Below, in pieces: positions 23,183 to 35,043 of a stretch of DNA of 64,000 nt. This DNA comes from Hymenochaete sp. R1 (lineage: Eukaryota > Basidiomycota > Agaricomycetes > Hymenochaetales > Hymenochaetaceae). Both the position numbers and the translations under genes were made by a program. Numbering within the stretch: the stretch's first letter is position 1; the number at the start of each line of letters is the position of its first letter. Location of the stretch: NCBI GenBank assembly GCA_019400425.1, contig JAFREE010000076.1:53459-117458 (forward strand). Reading direction: 5' to 3'. The notes under the pieces are model-generated. The model was not told the DNA's origin, ran no database searches, and saw nothing but the letters and a program-made list of their open reading frames with translations.

Positions 23183-24693
23183 ATGTTGCCAAGACTATCA
23201 GGACTAACAACTGCCTTAAACAAACGCGGATTGAGGCAATTCCAACGAGCACTAAGTCAAGATGCAAAAGCATTAATCTCTGATCGACCAAAAAGATCCT
23301 ATCTCTACGGTACGCTGTCTACAAGCCTCACCAGTAATCCTAACAGAATCTCCTCGACAGTCCCATGCTCCTCCGACCGGATGCTCAACAAATCTCTTCA
23401 AACGCCCTCCGATGTAATAATATACGATCTAGAAGATAGCGTAGCCCCAGATGTCAAAGCCAAAGCTCGCGCAGCGCTGAGCGAGTTCCTCAATGTACTG
23501 CATGCTGGCCTCGTTCCCACTTGACTGGAGAGTTAAAGCAAATGTTCCTCACAGGGCGAACACGATCTTCCTATTCCTGAGGGCCCGCGCATCGCCGTCA
23601 GGGTGAATGCCATCGATACACCTTATTTTGAAGATGACATTCGCGCGGCCGTATGTATTCGCTTTCTCACCATGGCCCGTACTAGTTCTGAATCTCATCT
23701 TGCGCCTAGGCTGCCCTCCCGAATCTTCACACCATTGTCATCCCCAAAGTCAACTCTGTGTCTAACCTCGACGATACTGCCGAGCTTCTCTCGTGGGCTT
23801 CCAGCTCGAGTAGCTTTAAGCACGCCCATAATATTGGTCTTGTTGCGAGTATTGAGAGCGCGCGTGCGCTTTGGGATGTAGGACAAATCGCATCATGGAA
23901 ATCACGGAACGGTGAGACTGGAGGAGTATTGACGTCGTTACTGGTACGTCCATCCTCGTTGCATGCTGTTGGAACTGAGTCTCGTCTGATATTATTCAAC
24001 TTACTACAGTTCGCAGCCGAAGATTGTTCGTTCCCTTTCCTGTGCCTCTCTCTCAACCCATCTCATCACAATTCGAAACTCTAGTCTGTGCTTCCACTTC
24101 GATCCAGCGCACCCCTTCACGCCTCGAACTCCTCCATGCCCGCTCCCACATCGTTCTCGCCGCAAAAGCACACGACCTCGATGCCATCGACATGGTCTGT
24201 GTCTCGTACAAAGACCCAGATTACCTCCGAGAAGAGTGCGAGGAAGGGCATCGGCTAGGGTTCACGGGTAAACAGGCTATCCATCCGAGCCAGGTAGAAA
24301 TGATCCAGCAGACGTTCGTACCGTCAGAGAAGGGTAGGTTATAATCGTTTTTTGGTACCTCTGAAGCGGAATATACACCTGCATCACATCTATGGCAATA
24401 CCCATCTGATACTGTTATTGTCTTTGACCTGTCACAGAAATACTACGAGCAACGCATATAGTTCACCAAATGGAAACGTCTCATCAAGCAGGGACAGGAG
24501 CCTTTGGGTTGGAATTGGGGGACGGCTCGGGCGGAAAAGAGATGATAGACGCGCCGATGCTTAAGCAGGCATGTTCGATAAATATTTTTTTGCGATTTAT
24601 TTTTCTAACAGGACTGTTTCTCATTTTGCCTAGGCGCTCAGTACCATAAGAATCGCACAGGCAGCGGGGCTGAAGATCCCAGACGTTGCATGA
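23183..24693 (+). CDS. CLYBL: Mitochondrial citramalyl-CoA lyase-like protein (CLYBL, HpcH/HpaI family)
   Basis: A 348-residue CoA-ester lyase of the citrate lyase beta / HpcH family. In animals CLYBL cleaves citramalyl-CoA in the itaconate (C5-dicarboxylate) pathway in mitochondria. Exons: 23183-23309, 23361-23494, 23555-23650, 23710-23943, 24010-24025, 24085-24333, 24438-24568, 24634-24693. Motifs: RSYLYVPCSSDRML, the metal and CoA region VIIYDLEDSVAPDVKAKAR, RIAVRVNAID, HTIVIPKVNS, GLVASIESARALWD, FAAEDFCAST and TGKQAIHPSQVEMI. The N-terminus is basic and lacks acids (MLPRLSGLTTALNKRGLRQF), consistent with mitochondrial import. Exon 5 is only 16 nt, and the last intron uses a GC donor (CAG/GCATGT). 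Residues of the active site appear intact. The exact substrate in fungi is not shown by the sequence. Confidence 0.88.
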
Positions 24694-25193
24694 GAACCAA
24701 CAACGTCTACTCAATCGTTCCGGCAGCCCAAACTGCTTGATTGATTATGCGTAGGACCCTATCACAGTGTATTGGTGCCTTTTCCGATCAAATCAATTGC
24801 ACTGTAGTAGGATACATCGAGCTTTGTAAATTATACAGGAATGGGAACGCGCATCCACTTGGGATTGGTAGCTTTTTCTAAATCCCGATTTACGCTCATA
24901 GAAAACGGCGAAAGGAAGATATGAGTTTGGGACAGAATAAAAAAAGAGGAGGATATGAGGAATGTAAACGCAAAGAACATTATATGCATGATCCAAAAAC
25001 AAACTAAATCTACTTGACCGATTTTGCGTGATCAGCGTGAGTGGGAATAAGGAAACGGGTCCAGGGAGGGGATGTGATAGACGAAACGCGAAGGATATAT
25101 CAGCGTGGCGTGTATGCAAGCAAGCCTTTGGCGGTGTTGACGAGTTCCGGACAGAGAAATGGTCACGAAGTCGGATCATGGCTATGTTGCGTG

Positions 25194-26661
25194 TTATGGG
25201 TCGTGCGCCTCTCCGAGACTCGACAACTGCCTCATCAGCAGCTCGTACCTATGCCAGCAAAGCAGAGATGAGATAAGACGAGATCCAACAAAGAAACCGC
25301 AAAAAGGAAAAACGCACGTCAACATCGTCACTGCGCTATTAGGCACCGTCCGTATTAGATTCACCGATAACCCCTTATAAAGCCCTCTCCACCCCTCTTT
25401 CCTCACGATCTTCTTCGCCGTATATACCACCCCGCCGCTCCTTTGCTTGTCAGCCCGCGCGATCTCGTCCGTGCCAACATCAGGCCCCGGAGGTGTAAGA
25501 TTTGTAGAAGCAGACGTGAGGAGACGGCGTTGGGTCTGGAGGCGCGTGCGGACGACTTCGTGTGGGTAGGTAGCCATGGAGGCGCACATCTTGGCTATAC
25601 CTGAACAGGTGAGGATTTGGGAGGAGGTGAGGGGTTCGGTGGAGGTTCCCTCTGTCGAAAAATCAGTTAGAGAATGTATATGAAGGATAGAGGTTGGACG
25701 CGGACGTACGAGCCCACAATTTGAGCTTCTCGTATAGCGGAAACTGGACGGCAACGTGCACTATTCCAAGTAAACTGGGTAGAAGTCCCCGATAAAAAGC
25801 CGGCACACCCTCTGTACGATAAATCGTGAGGAACGCGTCGAGCGTATGCCGATATCGAACCTCTGTTGGTGGTTGAGTCTAAACACCATCACATCACCCA
25901 AGTAAACGCCTTCGTCAACGCTAGCACCCGATCCACCGAAAGAAAGCCCCCGAACGCACCATGAACCTCGTCTTGATTACCCACAATGGGTTGGTCACCA
26001 TCGTACTCGCCACCCCTGCACTCATCGCGCTCAAAATATGCAGTCCCCACGGATGTTCCCTCACAAGCGGTTGGTATCCCTTCGGTTGCGCCGCACCGAG
26101 TATCCGCGTCTTCTCATCATCATGGTGTGCGGAGCTCCCGCCGCCGAGGGGCGCCTCGCCGAAGTGCGTCTTGATACCGTCGTAGACGGCGAAGTAGATG
26201 GCCCAGGTGGGGAGGTAGCCGAGAACGGTGGGGCCGAGGCCGCGGTAGAGACCCCGCATGCCGTCCGTGTAAATGACGTGCCGCACAGTACCTGCAGATA
26301 CGAATGTGATACAACGAAAGATGCGTAGAAGATTGTTTATATCGTTGGATCATATGAAAAATGAACTGGAGATGGGAGACGCACCGAAGACACCGAGGTA
26401 AGCCTTATCGCCGTGCCGTGCTCGTTGCGCCTGAAGTTTGGTCTTTATGACATCGAGAGGACACGTCGCAACGCTCGCTACCAAACCACCACCTGCACCA
26501 GCTATTTGCGTTCCAAACGAGCCGATTCAAAAGTAAGACAGCAGCGACCGAGATGGATAGAATAGGATGAGATCTCTGTGTTGCAGTCTGATGAGAAGAG
26601 GAAAGGATGGGTGCGCACCGATCATGCTGTAGTTGGCGGACCATTTCTTTTCTCCCCGCAT
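25194..26661 (-). CDS. Mitochondrial carrier, pyrimidine nucleotide/NAD+ type
   Basis: A 349-residue mitochondrial carrier (SLC25 family) with three repeats. Exons: 26661-26619, 26501-26385, 26291-25960, 25878-25710, 25651-25318, 25248-25194. The three signatures are PLDVIKTKL, PLWVIKTRFM and PHEVVRTRLQ, each followed by the second-helix element (GMRGLYRGLGPTVLGYLPTW, GVPAFYRGLLPSLLGI, GWRGLYKGLSVNLIRTVPNS). The tryptophan in repeat 2 (PLWVIKTR) and LPTWAIYFAVYDGIK point to the subgroup containing yeast Ndt1/Ndt2 (NAD+), Rim2 (pyrimidine nucleotides) and SLC25A32/33/36. A 25-residue insertion after GEAPLGGGSS and another before KQRSGGVVY lengthen the matrix loops. The exact substrate within this subgroup is uncertain. 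It is convergent with CLYBL. Confidence 0.88.
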
Positions 26662-26939
26662 GACTCTCCCCTCCGACGGGGCGTCGTGCTTTGTCGAGCG
26701 ATTGTGCTCGTCGTGGTGGATTGCTTCTCGAGGACGAGCGACTAGTGTAGAGGGATCCGGACGAAAGGATGATTGGGGAAGATGACAAAGTCGCGCGCGT
26801 CAGCTCAGCTCAGAAATATTCGAACTTTTTGAGATTACATAAATGCACATAACGAATAATACTGGCTGGTATCAAATCTATTACACAGAGGTTACAGAAT
26901 AATAATACGGAAGAACAGAGAAAAAGCACGGGAGATAGA

Positions 26940-28675
26940 TCATTCGATGTTGATGCTCAGTTTCGACCCCAAGGTCTCCATGTATACCTCTGAAAACGCT
27001 TAAATACTTATCCGACTCAAATGTACGACACTCACCGATTTGCATTCGCAATCTCCAGTATTCATTCAAAAGTTCATTGATCTCTACATCGTTCTTACGC
27101 ACATGTTCCTTCATCTACAAATGCAGATATGTGAGTCACCCCGTTACGCCTCGCAAAATTTAGTCCTCACCTTTCTCTCCAGCTCCGCCGCTTCCGCTTT
27201 CGTCTCCTCCACCATCCGGTCATTCTCCTTTCTCTCCTCCGCCATCTCACCATAGTCCCTTTGAAGCCGAGAAAGCTCATCCTGCGCACGCGATCTTCGT
27301 TCTTCTGCGTGTTGAGTCGCTCTTGCCAGCTTTTCTTCAGCATTATGCTGCTGTCGTTTCGCTCGCTAAAGATAAAGGTGAGTGCTAACCAAACGATAAC
27401 TCGGGTAAATTTCCAATACCTCTGCTCGTCCCATGAGCTGTTCTCGTTGGATGACTTTGCGTTCTAGTTCTTCTTTGTACGATGCAAGTTTGTGACGAAT
27501 GGCATCCACTTGTATGTACTCGGCTTGGATCATACGTAGGTCGTCAATAAGCTTCTTCATATCCTACAAGCGCAAATAAAGCAATCAGCAGAGGCGTGCG
27601 CGCTAGATATACGTGTCTCACTTGTTCGAAGATATTGAGCGCATCCAACTTCATCTTCAGTTCTCGAGACTTGGCTTCAGCAACTGCAATTATCTGGCGC
27701 TCGTCTCTAGCTTGTAGACCCATTTCACTAATATACTTTCTTATCCGGTCAGGTGACTGCACGATGCGGCTTCTTGTCGCATTAATCTGCGACGTAACAT
27801 GTGCGATGTCTCGAGCGAGATTTTCCTATGTAACAAGCAGTATTAATACAATGTAAAATATTGCTTGATTTATATATATATATATATACCTTCTGCCGTG
27901 CGAGATTGTGTTTTTCCCGTTTATGCGCGTCGATTTCGCGTCCAATTTCCTTTTTGCTGTCTTCTAGTGTAGTAAGTCGCCCCTGTATAGTGACTGTTTC
28001 TGCTCGTAGAGCTTCCACGCGCGGCATATCCACTTCTAGCTGCTTTCTGAAAGCCACACCTAAATTTTACACGTTCGAGTGGCCAAAGTCTGGTCAAGGC
28101 GTACTTCATATCCGCAACTTTCTGTCGCATTTCCTCCACCTGCTGCCGCATGGCATCACGTTCCTCCAAAGCCGAAGTAGACTGTTCCCTCAAATTCTTG
28201 AGAAACCCGCCACGCTCTTCCGCAAATTTAATGAAGTTGATGATAGCAGACAAGATGTTACGCGTCCTTTCAGGCTCGGGGAAGACGAGATCGCGAATGG
28301 TGATGTCCTGGACGCGTGCAGCATGTGCCAGTCTCTGCCTGGGCAAATACACTCATAAATCACTTTGTGCAAGAGACATAACAGAACAAACGAAGGCACT
28401 TACACGTGGTGCAGCACCAGGTTCATATTCAAGCTATTCTGGTACAGCTCCGGATACTCTTCAATGGCAGTGAGCGCCCTATTGACGGGCTCCTCGAGAG
28501 TCTCGGGCGTGAGTCCTGTCGCAAGTTGGACGAAGAGAATGTAGACGGCCTGGACGATCTCGCTTGTTGGACGTTGGATCTGGTCTTCAGATATGCGCAG
28601 TCCCCACTCATCCAGAGCACGAGATATCTCTCCGACCTTCATTGACGGAAACCAGAAGCCTGTTTGGGAGTTCAT
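26940..28675 (-). CDS. NUF2: Kinetochore protein Nuf2
   Basis: A 444-residue Nuf2, partner of Ndc80 in the complex that binds spindle microtubules. Exons: 28675-28404, 28338-28105, 28046-27890, 27825-27622, 27563-27420, 27365-27171, 27114-27036, 26989-26940. The N-terminal calponin-homology domain (1-140) shows FWFPSMKVGEISRALDEWGL, SLNMNLVLHHVQRLAHAAR and ITIRDLVFPEPERTRNILSA. The family's hallmark RIVQSPDRIRKYISEM lies in the middle, and most of the rest is heptad-like coiled coil rich in Glu/Arg/Lys. The C-terminus (RMQIEVYMETLGSKLSINIE) is the expected Nuf2 end. Length fits fungal Nuf2 (about 440-470). All seven introns are short and phase-consistent; intron 3 starts with a (TA)n run just after the donor. 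Confidence 0.92.
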
Positions 28676-28839
28676 CGTAGTTACAAGCAGAGTTTTGAGG
28701 CGCGTTGAAGGACGTCGCGTTGAACCAAACCGCGAAAGACACGAAATGGCACGTGCTTTTCTGCGGCCAGACGACGTTGAGCAGTTCCCGAAACTCAACC
28801 AAAACCTAGGCCCAGGCCTGTTTAAAGCTTCACACCGCG
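28676..28839. promoter_or_regulatory. Divergent promoter, NUF2 / PEX8-like gene
   Basis: The start codons are 164 bp apart. The region contains an A-rich CCAAAACCTAGGCCC segment near the plus-strand start and no clear TATA element. It must serve both genes. Confidence 0.45.
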
Positions 28840-31523
28840 ATGTCGACGGTCGACCCTGGATATGCTAATCTCATACACATCCTCAAACAAGATATTTCAC
28901 CAGTTCCTCGGGAAACTCTTCATGGCGCAATCGCACATTACCTTTCCCAGCTATCCATCGGAACTGCTCTGACCGCTTACATAGTAACTTCTCCTTCATG
29001 GCGAAACCCCACCACACGCACTCTCCTCGGATTAGCAGATGCATTCGCCAGTGCAGTCAGAATCAAATGGGACATACTAAAACAACGCAAGAGGACTCTT
29101 TTCGAGCCAGCGCTCAACAACAATTTCGCATCATGGGTCCGAAGCATCCTGGCTGGCGTGGAAAGCAGCTCGCCTTTATTACAGTTGACCTGCTCAATAG
29201 GCATCCTTAGCGGCTTGAAGTTTCTGGGGAATAAAAAAGAGGAACTTAGTCTTTTACGAGATGTAGAGGAAATTGTGGTGTATTCGTTTTCTGTGCTCAG
29301 CGACGACGTTTCTGGGATAAAATGGGAGAACGAGTTTATGCAGATCAGCTCGGAATCACGAGGTAAGCAACCATTTATGCTGTCTTCTTTAAACGGCCTA
29401 TTTAAGCCTTCTTAGATTTGTGTTTAAACCAAGCGTTATCTGTTGTTGCTCAGCGCGAGTCAGTCATATCCTCCTATGCCATGTCAAGATGGAACGTAGA
29501 GGTGAGAAACCAACTTTTTTGTTGGTTTAATAACAACGCTCACGCTTTCTAGTTGATCATTCGGCGCCTCAATCAGAATATCGTTTCGATCTTCCTCAAG
29601 GGTAATTTCCTTGAAGGTATGTCTGAAGGACAGGTGAGCGATAGCGGACGTGTATCATATCCAGTACGTTTCTAGTAACTCTAGCGCTTGCAGAATTAAG
29701 ACCCTAACAATCTATAAGACCTCATCCATACTCCAAAGAAACCTAAAAGCTGTGGAAGAGAATGAAGGTTTTCCTGGCATTGCTGCTTCATGCAGACTAC
29801 TGGCGCGGTCTGTTTCCATCGTCACCGAGAAAGCTTCATCGTCAAGGCGCCGTATCGAGGCATGGTCCCTCTTATCCCATCTCTCTCACTCTCTTCTTGA
29901 GACATGCCGCCGAACGGAGTATCACTGGTCCTCGAGTCCTCTTGCAGCTGCACGCTCAGAAGATCAAATTGGTAAGCATCGAGTACATTGCGGTTCAACA
30001 GTCTACCATTTTCGTAACGATTTTGCAAATGTTTATCTTCCAGACGATCCACAGCTTACCGAAACCACCTGGAAGATCCTAAAGATACTTCTTTTCTCCA
30101 CCCTTATGATCCAACAATCAATTCTTGACGCCATCCTTTTCCTCCACCCTACCTATTCAGCTTCTTTGTCTCAGAAGATCAGCGCTTCCTCTATAACACG
30201 CAATATACTTGACACTCTATCCGCCGTCTCATTCGTCATTCGGTCGTTTGGCGGCGTGATGGCCGGAAGTGGGGACTCTGATGCAGGACCGTCTTTTCCT
30301 GAGCTTAAGAAGGTTTTCTTCACGGGGTTGGACATTTTGTCAGTAGATAAGCAAGCTAGTGAGGATTTCGCCCGTGGAATTATTCAAGATGTAAAAATGA
30401 TCGTAGGTATGAGAGTCCTTTGTGAGTCTATCCGGAACTACCCGCTAACCCATCCTTTACAGGTAATGGCTCGAGCTACGTTCCATACGCAACTTCAAAG
30501 CGCTCCTTTGCGCTTTCCTGTATTGAGCAACTCGTCCCAGCCCTATCCGAACACACGCTTGAAGCTTATATTGTGCCCTTCTGCGAACCGTGCGTCCTCA
30601 ACTTTGTTCATTCGTCCATCCCATTGAAATTTGACGTCGAACTTTTCTCTCTCTCGCACTATCTCACATCGTTGCTTTCCAACTTGAATCAGACACTTAA
30701 ACGACTCGCTTCACCGAGAAACCTTCGAGGCCAGTCACTCGGTTATGCTCGCTATCTTTGCTGCCCACGCCGACAAGAACGCAACCGCGACTCACCACGC
30801 ACATGGTCTTAATGCATCAAAGTCAAGAACGGAAAAGGGGAAAGGAAGGGCAGTTGAATGGGAGGTCGTATTTACCAAACGTCTTGTCCCAGGCTACGCG
30901 CGATACTTACTCGAGGTCAGTCAATTCGCCTTCTCTTTCCCTACCCTTTCAGATACTTACAAATTCACTCCTCTCTGCTCTGTTTGACTTGGGCCGACTT
31001 AATAAAGAACGCGAATGAAAATGGCCTTACAACTTCTCAATTTCGGCTCGCTTACACTGCACTTGTCCGGAGCACCCACACCCACAACATGGGCGATGCC
31101 GATGAAATGATGCTGCCGCTATTCTGCGTAGATCAGCTCGTTCAAAGCATCCGTACACTCTCATCCTCTTTCTCTTCAAATATTCAGCGGGACACACGTC
31201 CTTCCTCCTCCGTTTCCCCGATAGACAGCGCATTAATACATAAACTAACCCTCATCCTCGTCTCGCTCATACCTGCTGTTCCGCTCCTGATCCTTCCTAA
31301 TCTCTTATGCGAGATCGAAACGAACATCATTTCGGACGGTAAAAAGGGAAAGACAATTAACCAACAGGAGCTTGTGAAAGCCGTATATGACGAGATGGTG
31401 GAAAGAGTCGGGGACGCTGAGAGAGAAATAGTTCTACGGTGGTGGTTCGACCTTGCAAAGAAATTGGAAAAGGCGAAGTTAGTGGATGACGAGGGTACGG
31501 CTGTAATAGTGAATGTCAGCTAG
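28840..31523 (+). CDS. Conserved alpha-helical protein, possibly peroxin Pex8-like
   Basis: Predicted 713 residues from eight exons: 28840-29362, 29464-29501, 29553-29633, 29701-29971, 30044-30406, 30463-30589, 30693-30915, 31008-31523. The protein is helical and leucine-rich with no transmembrane segment I can be sure of. Segments with a conserved look are AIAHYLSQLSIGTALTAYIV, SRWNVELIIRRLNQNIVSIF, CEPHLNDSLHRETFEASHSV joined across an intron, and KAVYDEMVERVGDAEREIVL. The HRETFE.SHSV block with an upstream YVPYATSKRSFALSCIEQLV suggests fungal Pex8, the intraperoxisomal import factor. That name rests on recollection of the family and is tentative. No peroxisomal SKL-type end is present; a possible 38-nt terminal intron (31497-31534) would change the last residues but still give no SKL. 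The fourth exon's acceptor (TTAAG) is weak. Confidence 0.6.
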
Positions 31524-31655
31524 TCACTTCAGCAATGGAAAGGCGAGTTCCCAAATCATTAAAGTGAAATTATCAAGTAGTACAGATTATCCCTGTAAGT
31601 GCATCTCTATATCACATGGATGGCGTCATCGTCCAAAAAAGCCGGCATTCAAAGC

Positions 31656-33988
31656 TCAACACAAGTTCTCTGCAATTTCCGTCACAAGCTCCCTTACATC
31701 ATTCTTCATCAATCCCTTCTCGCCATAACCATCTTCGCCACCTGTAAGCTTTGACTGAAGCACGTCGCGAACTTGGAGCACCTCGACCAATGGTTGTAAA
31801 TGCTCCTCGTAAGTGGGGGCGAGGTGGAGCAAGAACGCGAGAGCCGCTGTAAGTCTATGCACTATTAAGTGAAACAAAAGATCGTAAGCAACCGACCTTC
31901 ACCTGACATAACAAAGCAATGACTTACCGACGTCCTCACTTCCCTTTTCCACTCTGATCGCTTCTACGACAGCACTCACAACTTCCACATTCCACTCGAC
32001 GTCTTGTTCTCCCTCACCGTCACCATCATTATCCTCGCCCCTCCGTCCGCTTGCTGCCTTCTCCATGCGTGGCTTCTGCAAGAACGCAGCCACGTTGAAC
32101 GCGAGACTCGCAGCGGCAGTGCGGACGGAAACATCTCCATGTAAGAGGGACACGACGAGAATATTAGTGAGGGCTTGACGAGGAGTTAATAATAAAGGTG
32201 GCGAAAGATGAGTGGAAAAGACGATACGAGCGAGCGAGGTATTGGCGAACGCATTGGATAGCATGCGAAGGGTTGTCAAGATGACAGGTTTGGGTAAGGT
32301 AGATGCATTGAATGCCAACACGTTTTCGAAGTACAGAATCGGATTTAAACTTGTCGAAGCACACCATGTAGCAATGGGTGCATCCAGCAATCCGAGCCTC
32401 AACAGATCTAGTAAGGGGAACAGTTGATCCTGAGGCAAAAGACGAACAAGATCCACCGTTGCTGCGGTCCATTTTTCGCAGACTGACTTCACCACTGTCT
32501 CCGACGGCATCGAGGCTTTCGTCTTCGGATCCGATCGTGACTTGAGGAAAGGTATAACAGTGGTTTGCATGTCATTTAGAACTTTCGCTTTTGTCGGAAC
32601 AGAAGATGAATTGATGAAAGAGAAGAGTTTGCTCTGCACCGCATCGAATGCCGGAACCTGACCAAAGAGAATAGGGTCCATCGATAGCATTCGAAGCTTT
32701 GGCAAATTCTTGGCGGCATGCGGATGCGCTGTGGCACATGTAAGTGTGCATAGAGATTATCATCGAGGATAGGATACGCACGTGGATAAGCATCGAAGAT
32801 TAAAAGATCGACCTGGCTCTTCAGCTCCGGGGCGTTGGCTCCCTTCAGCTCCCCCACCTTCTTGCCGCCCAGGAAAAAAAGGAAAGTGGGTGTTGCACGA
32901 ATTCCAAAAGCGCTCGCCACACCCCCACTCAAAGGTGAGCTGATATCAATCTTTACGAAGGCAATGCCGGTGGAAGCTTTTGAATGCGCAAGGTCTTCAA
33001 ACACCGGTTCGACTATCCTACACGGAGGGCACGTCCTCGAAGTGAAGAATGCAGATACACATCGATGCGAGTTGAGGATGCTTTGGAAGTGTTGAAGATT
33101 CGTACATATTTGCAGAGGTCCTGTCACGGTTGTCGCTCCGGACTGTGGCGTCGGCGTCGCAGCAGGTGTAGGTAAATAAGGAGGGGTACCCGATGATGGT
33201 CCCGCAGCCTGAGAAGCAACGGATTCGAGAAGTGAGGATGCAAGTGTATCGGAAGGTTGGGGTGCTGAAGGAGCCGCTCCAGGTCTTCGGAACATATTGT
33301 CAATCATTGGCCTTAGGGATGCACCGAATGGGGTTGACAAGAAGTCGGCCGGAAGATCTACGAACGACGATGAATGAGTAAATTAATTCATTAAGCAATT
33401 CTCAATACCTTTTATCCAACCAGGTATTGAACGCCCGACTAAGAACCCTACGCAATCATCTGTAAAGGAGTTGCAGTTGAATTCTACGATATTGTTAACG
33501 AAGGTGTCAAGCAGCATTTAAAAGACCCAAACGGACCTAAAAGATGATACTGCATGTAAAATGAGATGATGAAAATTGAGACAAATTGGAAACACTAACT
33601 TTATCTGCAGTGTATACGTCCCGCAGTTCCTGCAGGTAATCATCAAATGTTTGTTCGTCAAGCATGGTCTCTCCCATATCAATTATTTGAAGAGGTTGGC
33701 CGTGCTAAAGTTCAGTTCAGTATAACTGTCGCAAATTGTAGAAAAAAGCGTACATGTGACTGTCCTGGCTTTGTAGTTGAAATGCCTTGTCCATAAAATA
33801 CTTCTCTCCCGAAAACAACAACCGATGTATGCCTAGCGGAAGTGAATGATGCTTTGGCAACACACATAGTCATGGCATGCTTGGACGTACCAAATTCCAT
33901 CAATCTGCTTTCCAGTTAGCTGCAAAGACATTTGTTTTGCCAGTCCATTACTTAGATCGTACACATATAACTTTACCGGGGAGGACAT
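31656..33988 (-). CDS. PPPDE (DeSI-type) peptidase-thioredoxin-PUL fusion protein
   Basis: A 645-residue three-domain protein. Exons: 33988-33891, 33832-33754, 33704-33600, 33549-33537 (13 nt), 33483-33409, 33357-32782, 32728-31928, 31846-31656. Residues 1-150 form a PPPDE papain-like domain of the desumoylating isopeptidase type, with the predicted catalytic pair His34 ([19 protein letters not shown]) and Cys102 ([20 protein letters not shown]). After a Ser/Pro/Thr-rich linker comes a thioredoxin domain (about 200-310) with an intact CPPC pair near 233-236 and [11 protein letters not shown]. The C-terminal half is an alpha-solenoid PUL domain, the Cdc48/p97-binding module also found in PLAA/Doa1. 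This architecture is known in fungi. It suggests a thiol-dependent ubiquitin/SUMO-related protease that docks on Cdc48. The activity itself is inferred. Confidence 0.87.
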
Positions 33989-34198
33989 GGCAGTGAAAGG
34001 GTAAGGACTTGAGGGAGGGTAAGCATCATGAAATGCACCTCAAGCTCTCCAAAGGGACGCGTCGTCGGTCGGGTCGGCATGGCGGCATCAACTTTCCGTC
34101 GATCAGTGTCGATCTTTATTCTATTCCCATTCGGGGATGCCTGGACCTGGACTTTACTTTACTGCCCAGACGTTACTTCGACTTGAGCCGTGTTCACC
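33989..34198. promoter_or_regulatory. Divergent promoter, PPPDE-Trx-PUL / MRPS12
   Basis: 210 bp separate the two start codons. The stretch next to the plus-strand start has a TTTACTTTACTGCCC element. It must hold both promoters. Confidence 0.45.
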
Positions 34199-34804
34199 AT
34201 GTTTGCCATCCTGCGCTCGATAGCGCGACTTTCACCGCTCGTGCAGGCACGATCGACCTCTCTCAACTCACAATGCAGTCCATCTGCCCTCAGCTCGCCT
34301 CTCCTCACCCAATTCCGCTCAATGACTCTCAACCAAGCGACCCGGCGAAAACCCATGCGCAAAGATAAACGGTCCGTCTCTGCCGCGCTCGAAGGCAACT
34401 ACCAGCGCAAGGGCGTCTGCACGCAGATCACCATAATGAAACCGAAGAAACCCAACTCTGCCCAGCGGAAAGTTGCGCGTGTCAAGCTGACAACGGGGAA
34501 GTCGATCTGGGCGTATATCCAGGGAGAAGGGCATAATCTTCAGGAGCATAGCGTAGTGCTGGTGAAGGGGGGACGGGCACAGGATCTCCCTGGTGTTAGG
34601 TGCGCTAAATCTTGGAATATGAGTTCGCTCTATACTTATTGTTTGCAGGTACAAAATCGTTCGAGGAGCGTATGACTTGGGTGCAGTCGTCGGTCGTATG
34701 ACAGCGAGGAGCAAATACGGAGGTACGCTGCTTTAATTTTTATTTTCGCGACTTGGTTGTCTGATGTCTGTTTAGCCAAGAAACCAAAGTCAAAGGCCGT
34801 ATAG
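34199..34804 (+). CDS. MRPS12: Mitochondrial small ribosomal subunit protein uS12m
   Basis: A 167-residue precursor from three exons (34199-34599, 34649-34722, 34776-34804). The first 40 or so residues are rich in Ser, Arg and Leu with no acids ([20 protein letters not shown]), a typical mitochondrial targeting peptide. The mature part is ribosomal protein S12: [71 protein letters not shown] and a lysine-rich end. uS12 sits at the decoding centre of the small subunit. Both introns fall in conserved positions and keep frame. Lys and Pro loop residues expected of S12 are present. Confidence 0.95.
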
Positions 34805-35043
34805 AACGTGTTTTACTACGTCTATAGGTTTCGGCTCGTTGCTGTCAATGGACCATTCGACTACCAGTCATGTACCATACATACGATCAATTAATATGGA
34901 AAAAGAACACGTCCCAAAAAAAGTCCTCCATATCCGATGCAAGATGCATAAAAATCAATGACTATTAGCTTGAAATTGTATGATGTTGTTTAGGTCCAAC
35001 GAACAAGAGAAAAAATGGTAGAGTTCAAAGGCTAAGGGAATGA

